Below, piece by piece: positions 51,866 through 64,000 of a DNA stretch of 64,000 nt. Location: assembly GCA_940671915.1 (NCBI GenBank), contig CALNVZ010000641.1, positions 9,864,324-9,928,323 of the forward strand. The letters run 5' to 3'. Origin of the DNA: Paracentrotus lividus (lineage: Eukaryota; Echinodermata; Echinoidea; Camarodonta; Echinidae). The notes beneath the pieces are model-generated. The model ran no database searches and was not told the origin of the DNA. It worked only from the letters and a program-made list of their open reading frames with translations. The number at the start of each line of letters is the position of its first letter. The stretch's first letter is position 1. A program made the position numbers and the translations under genes.

Positions 51866-53767
51866 CACACACCAAAAATAAAAAAGCCATCCGTTTCTTA
51901 TACTTTTGCCCATTCATCTGGCCAAGTCTGAGAAAGACATCAACAGTGACTGACCGAAAGCACTACCTTGTTATTGTTCGAGGTGTAGTATGAAGTAAGG
52001 GACTTCAAAAAGATCGATATAGGCGACAGTGTTACGCCGTCCCCTTTGGTGAAAACCTGACACAGATTTAATGGGAAGTGCACACCGGGTTCATTGAATC
52101 TTCATATGAGAGTGATGTCCTACCCATTACTTCGAACAGGTGGTGGGATGGAGGTTACCTTACACCCCCCCCCCCCACACCACCAACAAAAAAAAAACAA
52201 AAAAAAGGAAAGAAAAGACAAAAGAAAAAGAGTAAGAAAATAGAAGAGAAAGAAAAAGAAAAAGAAAAGAAGAAGAAAATAGAATAAAAATAAATAAATG
52301 AATGAATAAAATAAACAAGAAGAAATATCAGAAATTAAATAGATAACTGAATGAATAAAAAATGGTGTAATAAAGACCTGCATGTTCTTTTGATTTATTC
52401 ATTTCATAATTTTAGGTTAAGGGTATATATGAAGGGAAAGAGTCACACCTACAAGAAGTGATAGGGTTAGGGTAAAGGAGGTAGTGTAGTGATTAACAAA
52501 GTAAATTTTTTTTTTAAAGGCACGGACGAGTGTGACCACGATTTTAGGCACATTTATTAAGAAATTTCTTAATTTGCTGGTGTGACCAAGGTTTGAGGCT
52601 CCTGTGTGAATATGGGAAAAGTTATTCATGCCGAAGGGTGGTTCCTCGTGCTAACTATTGATTTGTGTAATTGGTGAAGTACAGTATGTTAGTAGGAATG
52701 TCACCGTGCTGAATTGTATGCACTCATGATTATGCTAGGTTTGGTGTGTGGCTATAACAAATGTCTTTTTTTTTTCTCAAAAAAATCAGATGGAAATAGG
52801 TGATATAAAATAGTATTCTTTAATTGATTAATCTAATTGTTGATTTATTGTCAGGTATATCCGTTCACTCAGACACAAGGCTTTTTGGGTTTTAATTTAT
52901 GTAATGATATCATTTGTAACTTTTACAAGCATTATCAGTTAACTTAAAACATTTTGTTCAGATATCAAAATTATTTTTAAACCGAAAGTCGATAAAGCTA
53001 ACCAGTGTACCATACATCACATTACATCGTAAAACGAAAGCGTTGTTTTGCTCATAAATACGATAGACTGTTGTACGATATAACGTTAAATAATGGCTTG
53101 CCATGATTATAGCTCACTTGCAATGGGCAGCTATATTTCCTGAACAACTTCATGTACGAATAATAAAAGATCTTGCCAACATGAATTTTTTTACTTTATT
53201 TTTTTTTTTTTTTTTTTGGGGGGAGGGGAGGGGTTTAATGAATCGCTATTTAGGATGTTTTGTGCCTTTCAGAGAAATTTTATTTTTGCAAATTGGTCAA
53301 ATAATGAAGATTGACTTGTTGTCGTTCCGGGCAAAAATGTACTTCAAAAGCCTCTTGTATTCCTCCAATTAAATGCATTGATCGCTTAGCTTCCAGTTAC
53401 ATCAGTTCATGAAGAAGGTTTCACATGCTATCCACCAGCCCCCCCCCCCTCACTGACCCGTCAGGTATTTTTTTATTATTATTAATGCAAATGAAGTGAC
53501 CAATAAAAAAAGAAATATCACTCAAACGTCATTGCTGTTTACTCCCATAGGCCTATAAATGTATATGTAAAAGCGATGTTGTAAACTTGCGTTCACCTTT
53601 CGAAAGATATATTATGGAAACAGTAATCATAATAATGGTTGAATCTTCTAAACCGAATACTTTAACGTGCTTGGAGATTTTATATTTAAAGTCAACAGAG
53701 ATTTACCATGCATGTGCTCTCTTTTAGTAACCTATATTTTATTTTTTTTTTATTTTTTTTTTTTTTT

Positions 53768-53792
53768 NNNNNNNNNNNNNNNNNNNNNNNNN
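53768..53792. other. Assembly gap of exactly 25 N
   Basis: 25 N lie inside a poly-T tract, between the two copies of the 8-kb repeat. A 25-N run is a fixed-size placeholder rather than a measured gap. See the finding on the repeat. Confidence 0.98.
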
Positions 53793-56700
53793 TTTCCATT
53801 CCTATCTCTACGCCCATATTTAGCTTAGCATATTTATCTCGTTGCTGTTTGAGCATTGATGAGATGTCACTAGCTAATCTCAAGACCAGGTTAAAATTAT
53901 CAAAAGAGACCCGCATATGGTGATTGGACTCCCTTAGCGTCATGCAGTGAAGACTATCGCTACTTATCAGTCTCGCAAACATGAAGTGAATCTACTCTAG
54001 GGTCACTTCGCACATCTTAAGTCATGGTCACACCCAGGTCCAGGTGTATCGTTCCATAGTATAGGATATATGACTGCTTTGAGGGCATGTCGTTTCTAGG
54101 GCTCGCGGATCCTCACGTCCTCTATGACCGAATACCGTAAAGCGCGCGTCATAGCAATTCGGATGATCCCCATCTGCAGGCCTACACTAATTATGGTATC
54201 GCAATCAACTTAAAACTGGCGAAAACTATGGATGGTCTATGGTTTCAGAAACATGACTGCACTTTAACCAATCAGAGAACGGCATATTACGATTTCTTAA
54301 ATGAGGTATATAAACGTTGCACATATACCCCACGGTTTTCGTATTCCATGACAGCTGCCCCAGAAACATTTCATTTTCCTCTGTAATTCCCATACACTAT
54401 GAGTATGGATCCATAGCGTGCCGTGGTCAGTATATTGTGCCGCATCTAAATTTAGCAGCAGAGAACACAGTACTGATTTGCGTGCGGACCTGATCAGTGA
54501 CCGATAACTATTTCTTAGTTTAACAATGATCACGCTTCTTTCCACTTTGAAGGCGGATTTCAAATTTGAAACTTATAAAGTAAAGATTTTACTCTTTTGA
54601 GTGCTTTCCTCATAAAGGGCACGAATAACATGAAACTCCGGTACGACAAACCTTGTTGGTGATGGACACTGGACATAGTATCGCCGTGTTTTGTATAGAT
54701 TGCCTTATTCAATGTCAAAATCTAGATTGAAGCTGCTTGGATTCTAGAAGAGGTGCACTTCAACTTTATCGCCGATATCTTACGTAATTTTATCTTCTGA
54801 GAAGGCACTTTCAATCTTGCTTCGCCGAGTTTGTCTATAGGCTTATCCCGTTCAAAACGACGTTCTTGTCACTATCTACAATTTGTCCAAAACCACTCAC
54901 ACAGAACCGTGCCCGTAAATCGTAATTCCAGCAATCTTTTTAAATACAGTTTGGATTGCAATATAGTGCTCAAAGTCCTCAAAACACAATGAACTTCATT
55001 ATCGAAACCCCCGAAACATGCGTGATGTTAAAATTTTAACTCATCTTAATAAATCTCAAAGGAGCAGTCTTGTTAGATGCTCGTTTAGATTTTTCTTGAT
55101 TGATGTCAGATGAACTGTCTGAAGATCCGATCTTTCTAAACACAGCAATTTCACTGAAGGAGTGTCGTCGAGATTGCGTGGTATAAAGGGCGCCGGTGCC
55201 CACGGCAAACTCCTAAACTAGATGGCGCGGAAACGTCAAATTTTGCTTAGATATAATAATATAGTCAAAGTTGTCCCAAAAAAATGTCAAGAGCTTCTCC
55301 CATATCATTGTTATTGGTTGGCTTAAATGGAAGCATCTTGTAAGCAGTGTTGTTTTATTGTGTTTGTTTTTTATTCACTGACGTGCTCTTCCGTAAGCTA
55401 AGGGTACACTTTGTCAAAGAAATAGTGAATAATATAAGTGTGTTTTGTATAGGTGATGTGTTTTTCATATTTGCAAGCTATGCTTAAATATCCAACTTAT
55501 AAGTCTTATCCAACACCACTATGTATAAATAATATCTCCGTGAAATCCAGAAAGTCTCCACTCATAAAGGCATTTGAAAGAGGTAGATGATGTTAGCCAT
55601 GATGCTCCTTCATCATAATCTGCCACAATCTCCGACTCCATTAAGCTCAGTTGAACCGCCTAATCCAAAGGCAAACTTAAAAAACCCGCCTTTCTTTTTC
55701 ACTATCTATATTCGAAATAATGTGTGGCATATGGCTGCCAGTTCAGAGCCAATAGTTGGTGATCTGTGTGATATGACAGGCTTTTACAGCAATGCACTCT
55801 ATCCCAAACGTGCATATCTAAAACGTAAATGGCTGTGAGTATGAGTATTGTCACGTTCTGCAAGCATTAGTCCCCCCGACGATTTAATCGCCAACCTAAC
55901 AAGATTGGATATAAATAATTGCTAAACGTTATGACAATAATATTGCCATTTCCTACAGAGTGTCGAGCTGTGTCTCTCCTTATTTCTGTGGATTCACGCA
56001 CTGATATGCAAGGAATTCAAATTATTCTGAAATTGAAGAAAGCCATTTTAACCCAACGCTCCTTGCCACTTCATATCATTACTTAAAATTAACTGCAATA
56101 GCGAACGCCGTGCTAAATTCCTGCGGTGGATACACCTCTACATAAGCTACAATTATTTTTTCGATTGTATCTAATAGAGACTAGCTCACTGTGTATGGTT
56201 TGTACATTTTGAAGCCGCTTATCTCCCACTAAAATTTTATTGGCACGCTACACGGGTAGTCCCAAGCTAATAGATCTCTAATTAGCTGTTTCCTAGTAAA
56301 AATATATAGTCTATATTATATCCTTTGTCAGAGCTTGACTCTTGAATCGCGCAGACTAGGTATCATAGCCATATATCGACCCTACTCACCCGGAAGAGCG
56401 TGTATATTTTATCAACCATCGATATCTTTTTGCTGCTGGGCAAATCTGCCCCAGTTTATATGCTTTTTCCGGAAGCACCTAGTCGGGGGATGCCTTGGAA
56501 GCCATCTTCTTGTTGTATCTGCAACGCGCCATTATATACAGTAGTATTAGCTATAGAATTAATTAAAGATTAATCTTGAATAATCCAGCAAAACGGGTTT
56601 TTATACTTTTGAGGAGCGATCTGCACTCAGGTAATCCGGTAATGGTTATCATTTACAACAAATTACGGAAAAATTTCCAGATTTTACTCACCACACTGTT

Positions 56701-59700
56701 GATTGTCTATTAAACACACATCATTAAAAACTGGGTTGTCCCCGCTGCGGCAGCCTGCCGCAGCTCAAACTCCAATCCTGATTTCTTGTGTTTCACATGG
56801 CTCTGTAACTCGGTCTACCAATATACTTACATCCTGTAAAATGATCTCTAAATTGATGTCGATCACCGAGCTTTTCTACGAAATCCCACGCAGACCGCGG
56901 CAGGCTGCAAAGACCGTACATGTCATACCCTCCGTTGGACGCACGCATTACATATCTTGTACCACTTCCACAACTACCGAAACCACAAACCAAATCTACA
57001 CAAATACAAGAAAACCCTTTATTACCCTGAATTCGCCATGACTTTTCATTTAACTCCGTCAGTTGTAAACCTTCCGCCAAAATGTGACTGGCCTCTTGGG
57101 AAGGGTGTGCCAACTAGAACACACTGCTGCTAGAACGAAGAGTTATTCTGGCGCCAATGTGATCTCGGATCTGGTCCCCTCCAATACTCCCTAAACAATC
57201 AGACGGATCTCAGCGACTCAAACTGAAGAAGATGAGCAGAAGGCCATAGATCCATTGTAGGCCTACAACACGTAATTTATGTTAACGCCTTAATGTTTCT
57301 TCCAGATACATGCCTGTACTCCCAAACAATAATGACGCTGAGGGCATGAAAGCCAGAAGCAAACAAGGCATTGGCTCTCACTAAATGAAAATGTAATGAA
57401 TGTCCTCCCGACCATCGCCATGTTCTTCCGAAAATGGATATAGACATCTCTTATGATAAGAGCAAGAAGGTACTATTCTCCATGTACAGCATGGAAAAAC
57501 GTTAACTCCCCTGCTGGTCTTAAAGCCAAGTATAGTTGTTGTAGAGAAATTGCATTTTTCAAAAAACTTACTCAACTTGTCCTAATATTGTGTCCTATAA
57601 CACATCAATACATGGGCAAGTAATATAACCATGTGCCATGCATGTTTTTCATGATATGTTTATATAGTTATGCATAAACATGGGGAGATATTCATCAAAA
57701 TGAGCCATACTTCCTTCACTCTCACCCAGAACTCTGGGCATGCCACACCACTGTCTGTAACTGGATCGCAATGTGGCATCTCTGTGTATTGTCCTCAGCT
57801 TGTTTCAATAGCATAAACTGCACACAACCACTGCACATTGCACTTTCCCCATGTGATCCTGTTTAGCACGGCCCAGAAAACAAATCGATTTACACCAGTT
57901 TTGTTGCTAAATTACGTCTTAGAGTGGAATTTTATAACAAATAATATTTGAACACAGAGGTTATTGAGGTATTAAATTCAATATATATCTGCTATGGAAG
58001 TAAAACAAAAAAATATCTTCTCCCCAAAACTATACATGAGCTTTAACTGACAACTGTTGTGGTGTGTGTTTGGCGATAAAACTAAGCGCTGCCAACAATT
58101 TCATATGTTCCTCTCTGTGATCCGACGGGACGCGAACTCCGTTCTTCATCTAAGTCATATGGCCGCTTTCCAATTATCGCAATGCGGATCCTCACACCGC
58201 CTCTTAATTGGCAACCACATCTCAGGTGAGAGACGCTTAAGGTGAAGAATCACCCCTCGATCCCGTCTGCCAAAGCTGTAAAATACTCTCTAGAAAAGAT
58301 CGGATTTATGAAAGTATTTCACACGCTCTATTCACAAAATCTACCCCGATCTAAATTGTTTATCTTTTTCTCAAAGCAGAAGCAAAGACACCCCAGACTA
58401 TTATTAATTGTACGCTCAATACTGTTATCTGATTAGAAGGGTAAGGCGCCGGATTTTTTACAGATTTTCCGACCAAAGCGATCCATGATAATTAAAATGC
58501 TAACACCGTCGAAAGCCTTGCATCGTTCGTTCAATTTACACGTCTGCCAGCCTGCTTGCTCACTTGCTTACATATTTGCAGAAGAAGAGTGCATCTCGTC
58601 AAAGGGACAGAATCGTGAAAATAATGATAGAGGAGCAGGAATTGTCTCTTCTATAGAGTAAGTGTACGAAGCAAGTCTACACGATATACTGTGACTCAAC
58701 ATTTGCTCCTGCAACAATGGCTCCGGGCTTTATTTCGTCTAAGATATCTTAGATTAGGTTCCATAAGGGTTTTGTTAGCGGCTTCGGGCGATAACTGTTA
58801 AGCCCAGGGTTGAAGTTAGATTGTAGTTCATTGTTTAAACATCGCTTCTATGATCATGGTGTCTTGGTCGATTGTGCAATCCATTCTGCAAGAGATACAA
58901 CTCTCAACAATATCATGGACTTCATTTCAAATATTGTGATTCACATTGTCACCCATTGTGATCCATAACACAAAGGTTTGCCAATCAATCTCAAAATGCG
59001 CATGACCGAATAAAATTCATTTTACACGGACTTTTTTTTTAAATGCTGGCCGTAACCAGTAAGAACCGTTGAACAATGTAACCAGGTGTTATGTAATCGG
59101 AGTATATTGACCGAGGCAAATAATAGGCGATATACCAAAAATAGTTAATAGAAACTGTGAGATACTATGTTTAAAGATCTTATTATATTTGCATGTACAT
59201 AGGACATTCTTGTTTGTATCTTGCTCATACTAATAAAAAAGAAAAATTCCTCCAAAGGACTACGACCGATCCATGACAATTTCATACACGGGTAAGCAGT
59301 CCTGGCAGAGCATGTTCACTGTCCCGTCAATATAAGATGTCATATTTCGAATTTCATTTTAACATGTCAAAACCATTGGAAATGGCTATGTATTGAATAC
59401 ATTGCCAGACAAGAGCAAACTCATGATATAATTTACTATTGGCATAGATATGAAATAGACCAACATATGCACCGTAGATTAGTATTCCTTCTTCTGGCTG
59501 TTTGCGCTCCCCTCCGCTCTAGTCTCTTCTTTCTCTCTCTCTCTCTCTTCTCTCCTCTCTACCTCTCTATCTCCTTCCACTCTCCCTTCCTCTCTCTATC
59601 TTACTATCTATTTGACTGTCTTTATATCCACCTCCCTTAAATATTTTTTCCATGCGTCAGCCTCCATCCCGCCCTCATCAATACCACATGAATACAACGG

Positions 59701-62001
59701 AACACCCGCGAATACATAATGGTCAATTTACATTATAAATTGAGATTACTGAAAATTATTCGTGTTTTTCTTATTCACACGCTGTGTGAATAATGTCACG
59801 AGCACTATTTTCTTCTGGTTATGATCCTCGGAATATACATCATGTTAGATAAAACATGAAGCTGCATCTGACGCCTGATGAAATGAACGTATTTTAACGA
59901 TGTCAACAGATGCCAAAAAAATAAGCATCCTTTCCTGTGACAGCCATTTAACAAACTCACACATACTCACACACACACACACACACACACACACTACCAC
60001 ACACACACACCACCCCACAAAAACACCAACCTCACTCTCACTCGCACCCGAACACAACATACACGCACACACACTCACACATCCTCAAACACACACACAC
60101 ACACCAACCACACACCCACGCACACCACACACCAAAAATAAAAAAGCCATCCGTTTCTTATACTTTTGCCCATTCATCTGCGCAAGTCTGAGAAAGACAT
60201 CAACAGTGACTGACCGAAAGCACTACCTTGTTATTGTTCGAGGGTAGTATGAAGTAAGGGACTTCAAAAAGATCGATATAGGCGACAGTGTTACGCCGTC
60301 CCCTTTGGTGAAAACCTGACACAGATTTAATGGAAGTGCACACCGGTTCATTGAATCTTCATATGAGAGTTGATGCCTACCCTTACTTCGAACAGTGTGG
60401 TGGATGGAGTACCTTACACCCCCCCCCCCCCACCACCACCACCAACAAAAAAAAAAACAAAAAAAGGAAAGAAAAGACAAAAGAAAAAGAGTAAGAATAG
60501 AAGAGAAGAAAAAAAGAAAAAGAAAGAAGAAAGAATAGAATAAAAATAAATAAATGAATGAATAAAAAAAAAAGAAGAAATATCAGAAATTAAATAGAAC
60601 TGAATGAATAAAAAAATGGTGTAATAAGACCGCATGTTCTTTGATTTATTCATTCATAATTTTAGGTTAAGTATATATGAAGGGGAAAGAGTCACACCTA
60701 CAAGAAGTGATAGGGTTAGGTAAGAGTAGTGTAGTGTATTAACAAAGTAAATTTTTTTTTAAAGCACGGACGAGTGTGACCACGATTTTAGGCACATTTA
60801 TTAAGAAATTTCTTAATTTTGTGTGTGACCAAGGTTTGAGGCTCCTGTGTGAATATGGAAAAGTTATTCATGCCGAAGGGTGGTTCCTCGTGCTAACTAT
60901 TGATTTGTGTAATTGGTGAAGTACAGTATGTTAGTAGGAATGTCACCGTGCTGAATTGTATGCACTCATGATTATGCTAGGTTTGGTGTTGGCTAAACAA
61001 ATGTCTTTTTTTTTCTCAAAAAAATCAGATGGAAATAGGTGATATAAAATAGTATTCTTTAATTGATTAATCTAATTGTTGATTTATTGTCAGGTATATC
61101 CGTTCACTCAGAGACACAAGCTTTTGGGTTTTAATTTATGTAATGATATCATTTGTAACTTTTACAAGCATTATCAGTTAACTTAAAACATTTTGTTCAG
61201 AATATCAAAATTATTTTAAACGAAAGTCGATAAACTAACCAGTGTACCATACATCACATTACATCGTAAACGAAAGCGTTGTTTTGCTCATAAATACGAT
61301 AGACTGTTGTACGATATAACGTTAAATAATGGCTTGCCATGATTATAGCTCACTTGCAATGGGCAGCTATATTTCTTCTGAACAACTTCATTGACGAATA
61401 ATAAAAGATTCTGCCAACATGAATTTTTTACTTTATTTTTTTTTTTTTTTTTGGGGGGGGAGGGGAGGGGTTAAATGACTCAGCTATTTAGGATGTTTTT
61501 GTCCTTTCAGAAATTTTATTTGCAAATTGGTCAAATAATGAAGATTACTTGTTGTCGTTCCGGGCAAAAATGTACTTCAAAAGCCTCTTGTATTCCTCCA
61601 AGTTAAATGCATTGATCGCTTAGCTTCCAGTTACATCAGTTCATGAAGAAGGTTTCACTGCTATCCACCAGCCCCCCCCCCCCTCACTGACCCGTCAGGT
61701 ATTTTTTTATTATTATTAATGCAAATGAAAGTGACCAATAAAAAAAAGAAAGTATCATCAAACGTCATTGCTGTTTACTCCCATAGGCCTATAATGTATA
61801 TGTAAAAGCGATTGTTGTAAACTTGCGTCACCTTTCGAAGATATATTATGGAAACAGTAATCATTAATAATATGTGTGAATCTTCTAAACCGAATACCTT
61901 TACGTGCTTGAGATTTATATTTAAAGTCAACAAGATTACCATGCATGTCTCTGCTTAGAACCTAATATTACTTAATTTCTTTTTTATTTTTTTTTTTTTT
62001 T
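53793..62001. repeat. 8-kb direct repeat, copy 2 (indel-rich)
   Basis: It is collinear with 45737-53767 but slightly longer. The left part differs by an extra or missing base every 10-30 bases. Toward the right end (about 58.5-62 kb) differences become much rarer. After the closing poly-T the sequence continues into unique DNA (ACACACTATTTTACTCACTT). A block at about 55365-55600 does not match copy 1. No gene should be annotated from this copy. Confidence 0.9.
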
Positions 62002-62911
62002 TACACACTATTTTACTCACTTATCACAACTGATTTAAAACGTATAAATGAAGTAGACCTATAAGTGATATTCTCAATGAAGACGAAAACTTTTGAGTAA
62101 TCATCGTGCCATAGAGAGAGTTGTTGATAATTCGCTCACGTGCCAAGAAACATTTTAAAGCGTTTATTTCGCGAGTAATGGTTTCTGAAGTTGAGAGTGT
62201 CAGAAGGATTGTAAGGAAAAAAAGTTCAAGAGGATTTGGATGTTAAAGCTTTTGTACCGTTTTGATTATTGTGGCTATCGTAAATGAAAAAGCATTAATT
62301 GAATGTTTCCAACTTTGACGCCCCCCCCCCCCACAAAAAAAGAAAGAAAAGAAAATCACTTTTTACAATTCCCTTTGCATATTTCATGTCCAGAATGGTT
62401 TACCACTTGTCAAGAATAATGTCCATCACAAGTTAATAACCAACGGATAAGTAGTTATGTTTTAGAGAGCTTCCTCCAGCTTAAATCCCAAACCTTGGCA
62501 TTCACGATTACCACTTAATATTATAGACTAAAATGGTTTACCACAATGGTCAGAGTGGTTGCAACCCCCAAAACACCAGCAAAACAAATATATTCATCTC
62601 GTTGGCATTTTGGCTGATTCCAAACTCCATAAGTTGCATTATACATTTTGCGGTTTAACTTGATTTTCTGCACTCCTTCAAGACACTGCCGACCGGACCG
62701 TTTATATCTTGAGGCTTAACAAATTAACTGTCAGTACGGCTGTATGTCTGAGCTTTTAACTAGTCTGAAAAGTTGTGTTTTTAAGTTTCGGTTTGGGGCA
62801 CTTACTAGTATAAACCAGTCCTTTCATCTATACCCGGGTTAAAGGTGCACGATCTTGATGTTCGCGACGTAGAGGTCGCTATGCCGGTTTTATTCTTTCG
62901 GCAGGCGTAAT
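62002..62911. other. Intergenic stretch, no recognised gene
   Basis: Unique sequence after the repeat. A C run lies near 62321-62332. No gene or transposon ends were seen. Confidence 0.4.
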
Positions 62912-63653
62912 TAGGGAGCTTTCGCTGGACTACGGGGACGCTAATCTAGAACGTTAGCAAAAAAGAGGGCACTATTTTCAAAATGCCTGCAAACCCTCGT
63001 TTTCTATCTTCTTCAATAACTTTGAATAAAAGTTTCCAATGGTAACCGCACATGTTCCCTATAGCTTGTGAGACATTGTAACGTCTATTGTTGCAATAAG
63101 AATTCAATCCAAAGGCTACTTTACTGGGGATACCTAGTTCTTTCTTTTTTTCATACCAAGGTTTTATTGTGACAAATGCATCTATGCGTATAACAGCTGA
63201 CCTAAAACATTGCTGATATGAAAAGAAATAACCTACCGCCCAGCCTTTATGATTAGTCAAATCAAAGTATGCTTCTTTTATGTTTTAGCAAAGGGGGAAA
63301 TGCCTGTATACATTCCTATCAAAGCGCTCGCTTATTATAACTGACTTACGTTCTCAGCTGAGAACCTAGATACGTTCTACGTTTCGGGAGAACGTACATT
63401 TCCCCAAAATAGCGTTGTAGATTTTGACAACGGGGAGCTATCTCTTGTAGCTAGGGGAAACCCTCGTTTGTGCACACGAAAACTTGTAATTTAAACGCTT
63501 GCCAGCCGTTTCTAGCAAATACCAGTTTTACACACTCTTTTTCCTGTACTAACAGTATGCAGGAGTTTGGGGTTTGAGCTATTTTGAAAATAAAGTCATC
63601 CATAAAGCTAACGTTCTAGATTAGCGTCCCCGTAGTCCAGCGAAAGCTCCCTA
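62912..63653. mobile_element. 742-bp MITE with long inverted repeats, TAGGGAGCTTTCGCTGGAC ends
   Basis: The first 47 bases (starting TAGGGAGCTTTCGCTGGACT) appear exactly mirrored at the right end. Weaker pairing continues inward (CTATTTTCAAAAT, GCAAACC). A perfect 16-base palindrome GTTCTCAGCTGAGAAC sits near 63351-63366. The 104-codon minus-strand frame inside (62946-63260) has no recognisable domain. Confidence 0.78.
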
Positions 63654-64000
63654 TTATGGGACTCCAAGCCGCTAAGGATACGTTGACTCCATTGCCGTAA
63701 TCAACGGGATGATTATGTGAACGTGTATCGAAAATTGATTACATGCTGGTCACGATTAACAGGTCGTAGGCTACGTGGCACGTGCGTGCAACGTAAAGCT
63801 TGTGTTGCAATGCAGGTTGAATATAGCCGTAGTTGGCAAATTTCTGCGATTCCTACGTTTCTTCTGTAGGAAAGGTATCGTAAAAACCTGCGTGTGGTAA
63901 CTGCGACGTGCATGTCTGGAGACAAAAAAAAATCGTGCGACGTAGAATTTCGACAAAATCCTACGTTGCACGCTGCACGTACGACATTTTCTTAACACCG
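63654..64000. other. Window end, ACGT-rich stretch
   Basis: GCACGT, TACGT and GTGCAACGT words are unusually frequent and recur in both orientations. This may be the start of another foldback element that continues past the window. No gene is recognised. Confidence 0.3.

Larger units (their letters stand above)
45737..53767. repeat. 8-kb direct repeat, copy 1
   Basis: From TTTCCATTCCTATTTCCTAC to a poly-T tract, this segment is collinear with 53793-62001. It holds a strong hairpin at 46038-46104, a weak exon candidate at 49055-49140, a CT run near 51269-51289, CA arrays at 51711-51865 and a purine tract at 52188-52280. Apart from these I recognise no gene in it. Confidence 0.9.

Noticed and set aside
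51598-51993. Thr/His-rich 131-codon frame and its Val/Cys-rich opposite strand
   Set aside because: They cover the CA microsatellite and have no other protein features.
45737-62001. Genuine 8-kb segmental tandem duplication
   Set aside because: The indel-dominated difference pattern, the gradient of noise along copy 2, the fixed 25-N spacer and the poly-T join all fit an assembly error better. Kept only as the alternative.

Overview
The window is metazoan nuclear DNA, AT-rich and crowded with repeats. Repeated TACATGTA and TAGGCCTA words, many small palindromic transposons and a typical tRNA-Leu suggest a marine deuterostome. An echinoderm such as a sea urchin is my best guess from composition, not a proof. 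No prokaryotic genes, CRISPR arrays or intact retroelements were seen.

The one clear protein-coding gene is a SENP1/SENP2-type SUMO protease on the minus strand. Its coding exons run from 22556 (start ATG) down to 5430 (stop). I placed sixteen exons by reading the protein and checking splice sites and reading phase at every join. Fourteen of the fifteen joins agree in phase. The join between the exons at 19174-19352 and 16771-16918 does not, which implies one undetected exon of length 3n+1. The C-terminal catalytic domain is complete, with the His, Asp and Cys of the triad and the oxyanion-hole Gln all present. The introns hold many short transposons: three copies of a foldback element built of ~15-bp units, a deleted Tc1-type element, TTAA-flanked (piggyBac-like) elements, and two copies of a 250-bp MITE.

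Regions: 1-5.4 kb is repeats and a 24-bp minisatellite just past the SENP stop codon. 5.4-22.6 kb is the SENP gene. 22.6-45.2 kb has no recognisable gene but many foldback elements, including arms of several hundred bases at 31.0-31.8 and 32.1-33.2 kb, nested MITEs at 43.2-43.9 kb, a tRNA-derived SINE and one possible 5' non-coding exon near 34.5 kb. A tRNA-Leu(AAG) lies at 45.2 kb on the minus strand. 62.0-64.0 kb holds another MITE.

The most consequential observation concerns 45.74-62.00 kb. It is an 8-kb segment present twice in direct orientation, separated by exactly 25 N inside a poly-T tract. The second copy differs mainly by scattered 1-2 base indels that become sparser toward its right end. 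This looks like a gap-filling or haplotype-duplication artefact of assembly, so the true locus is probably about 8 kb shorter.
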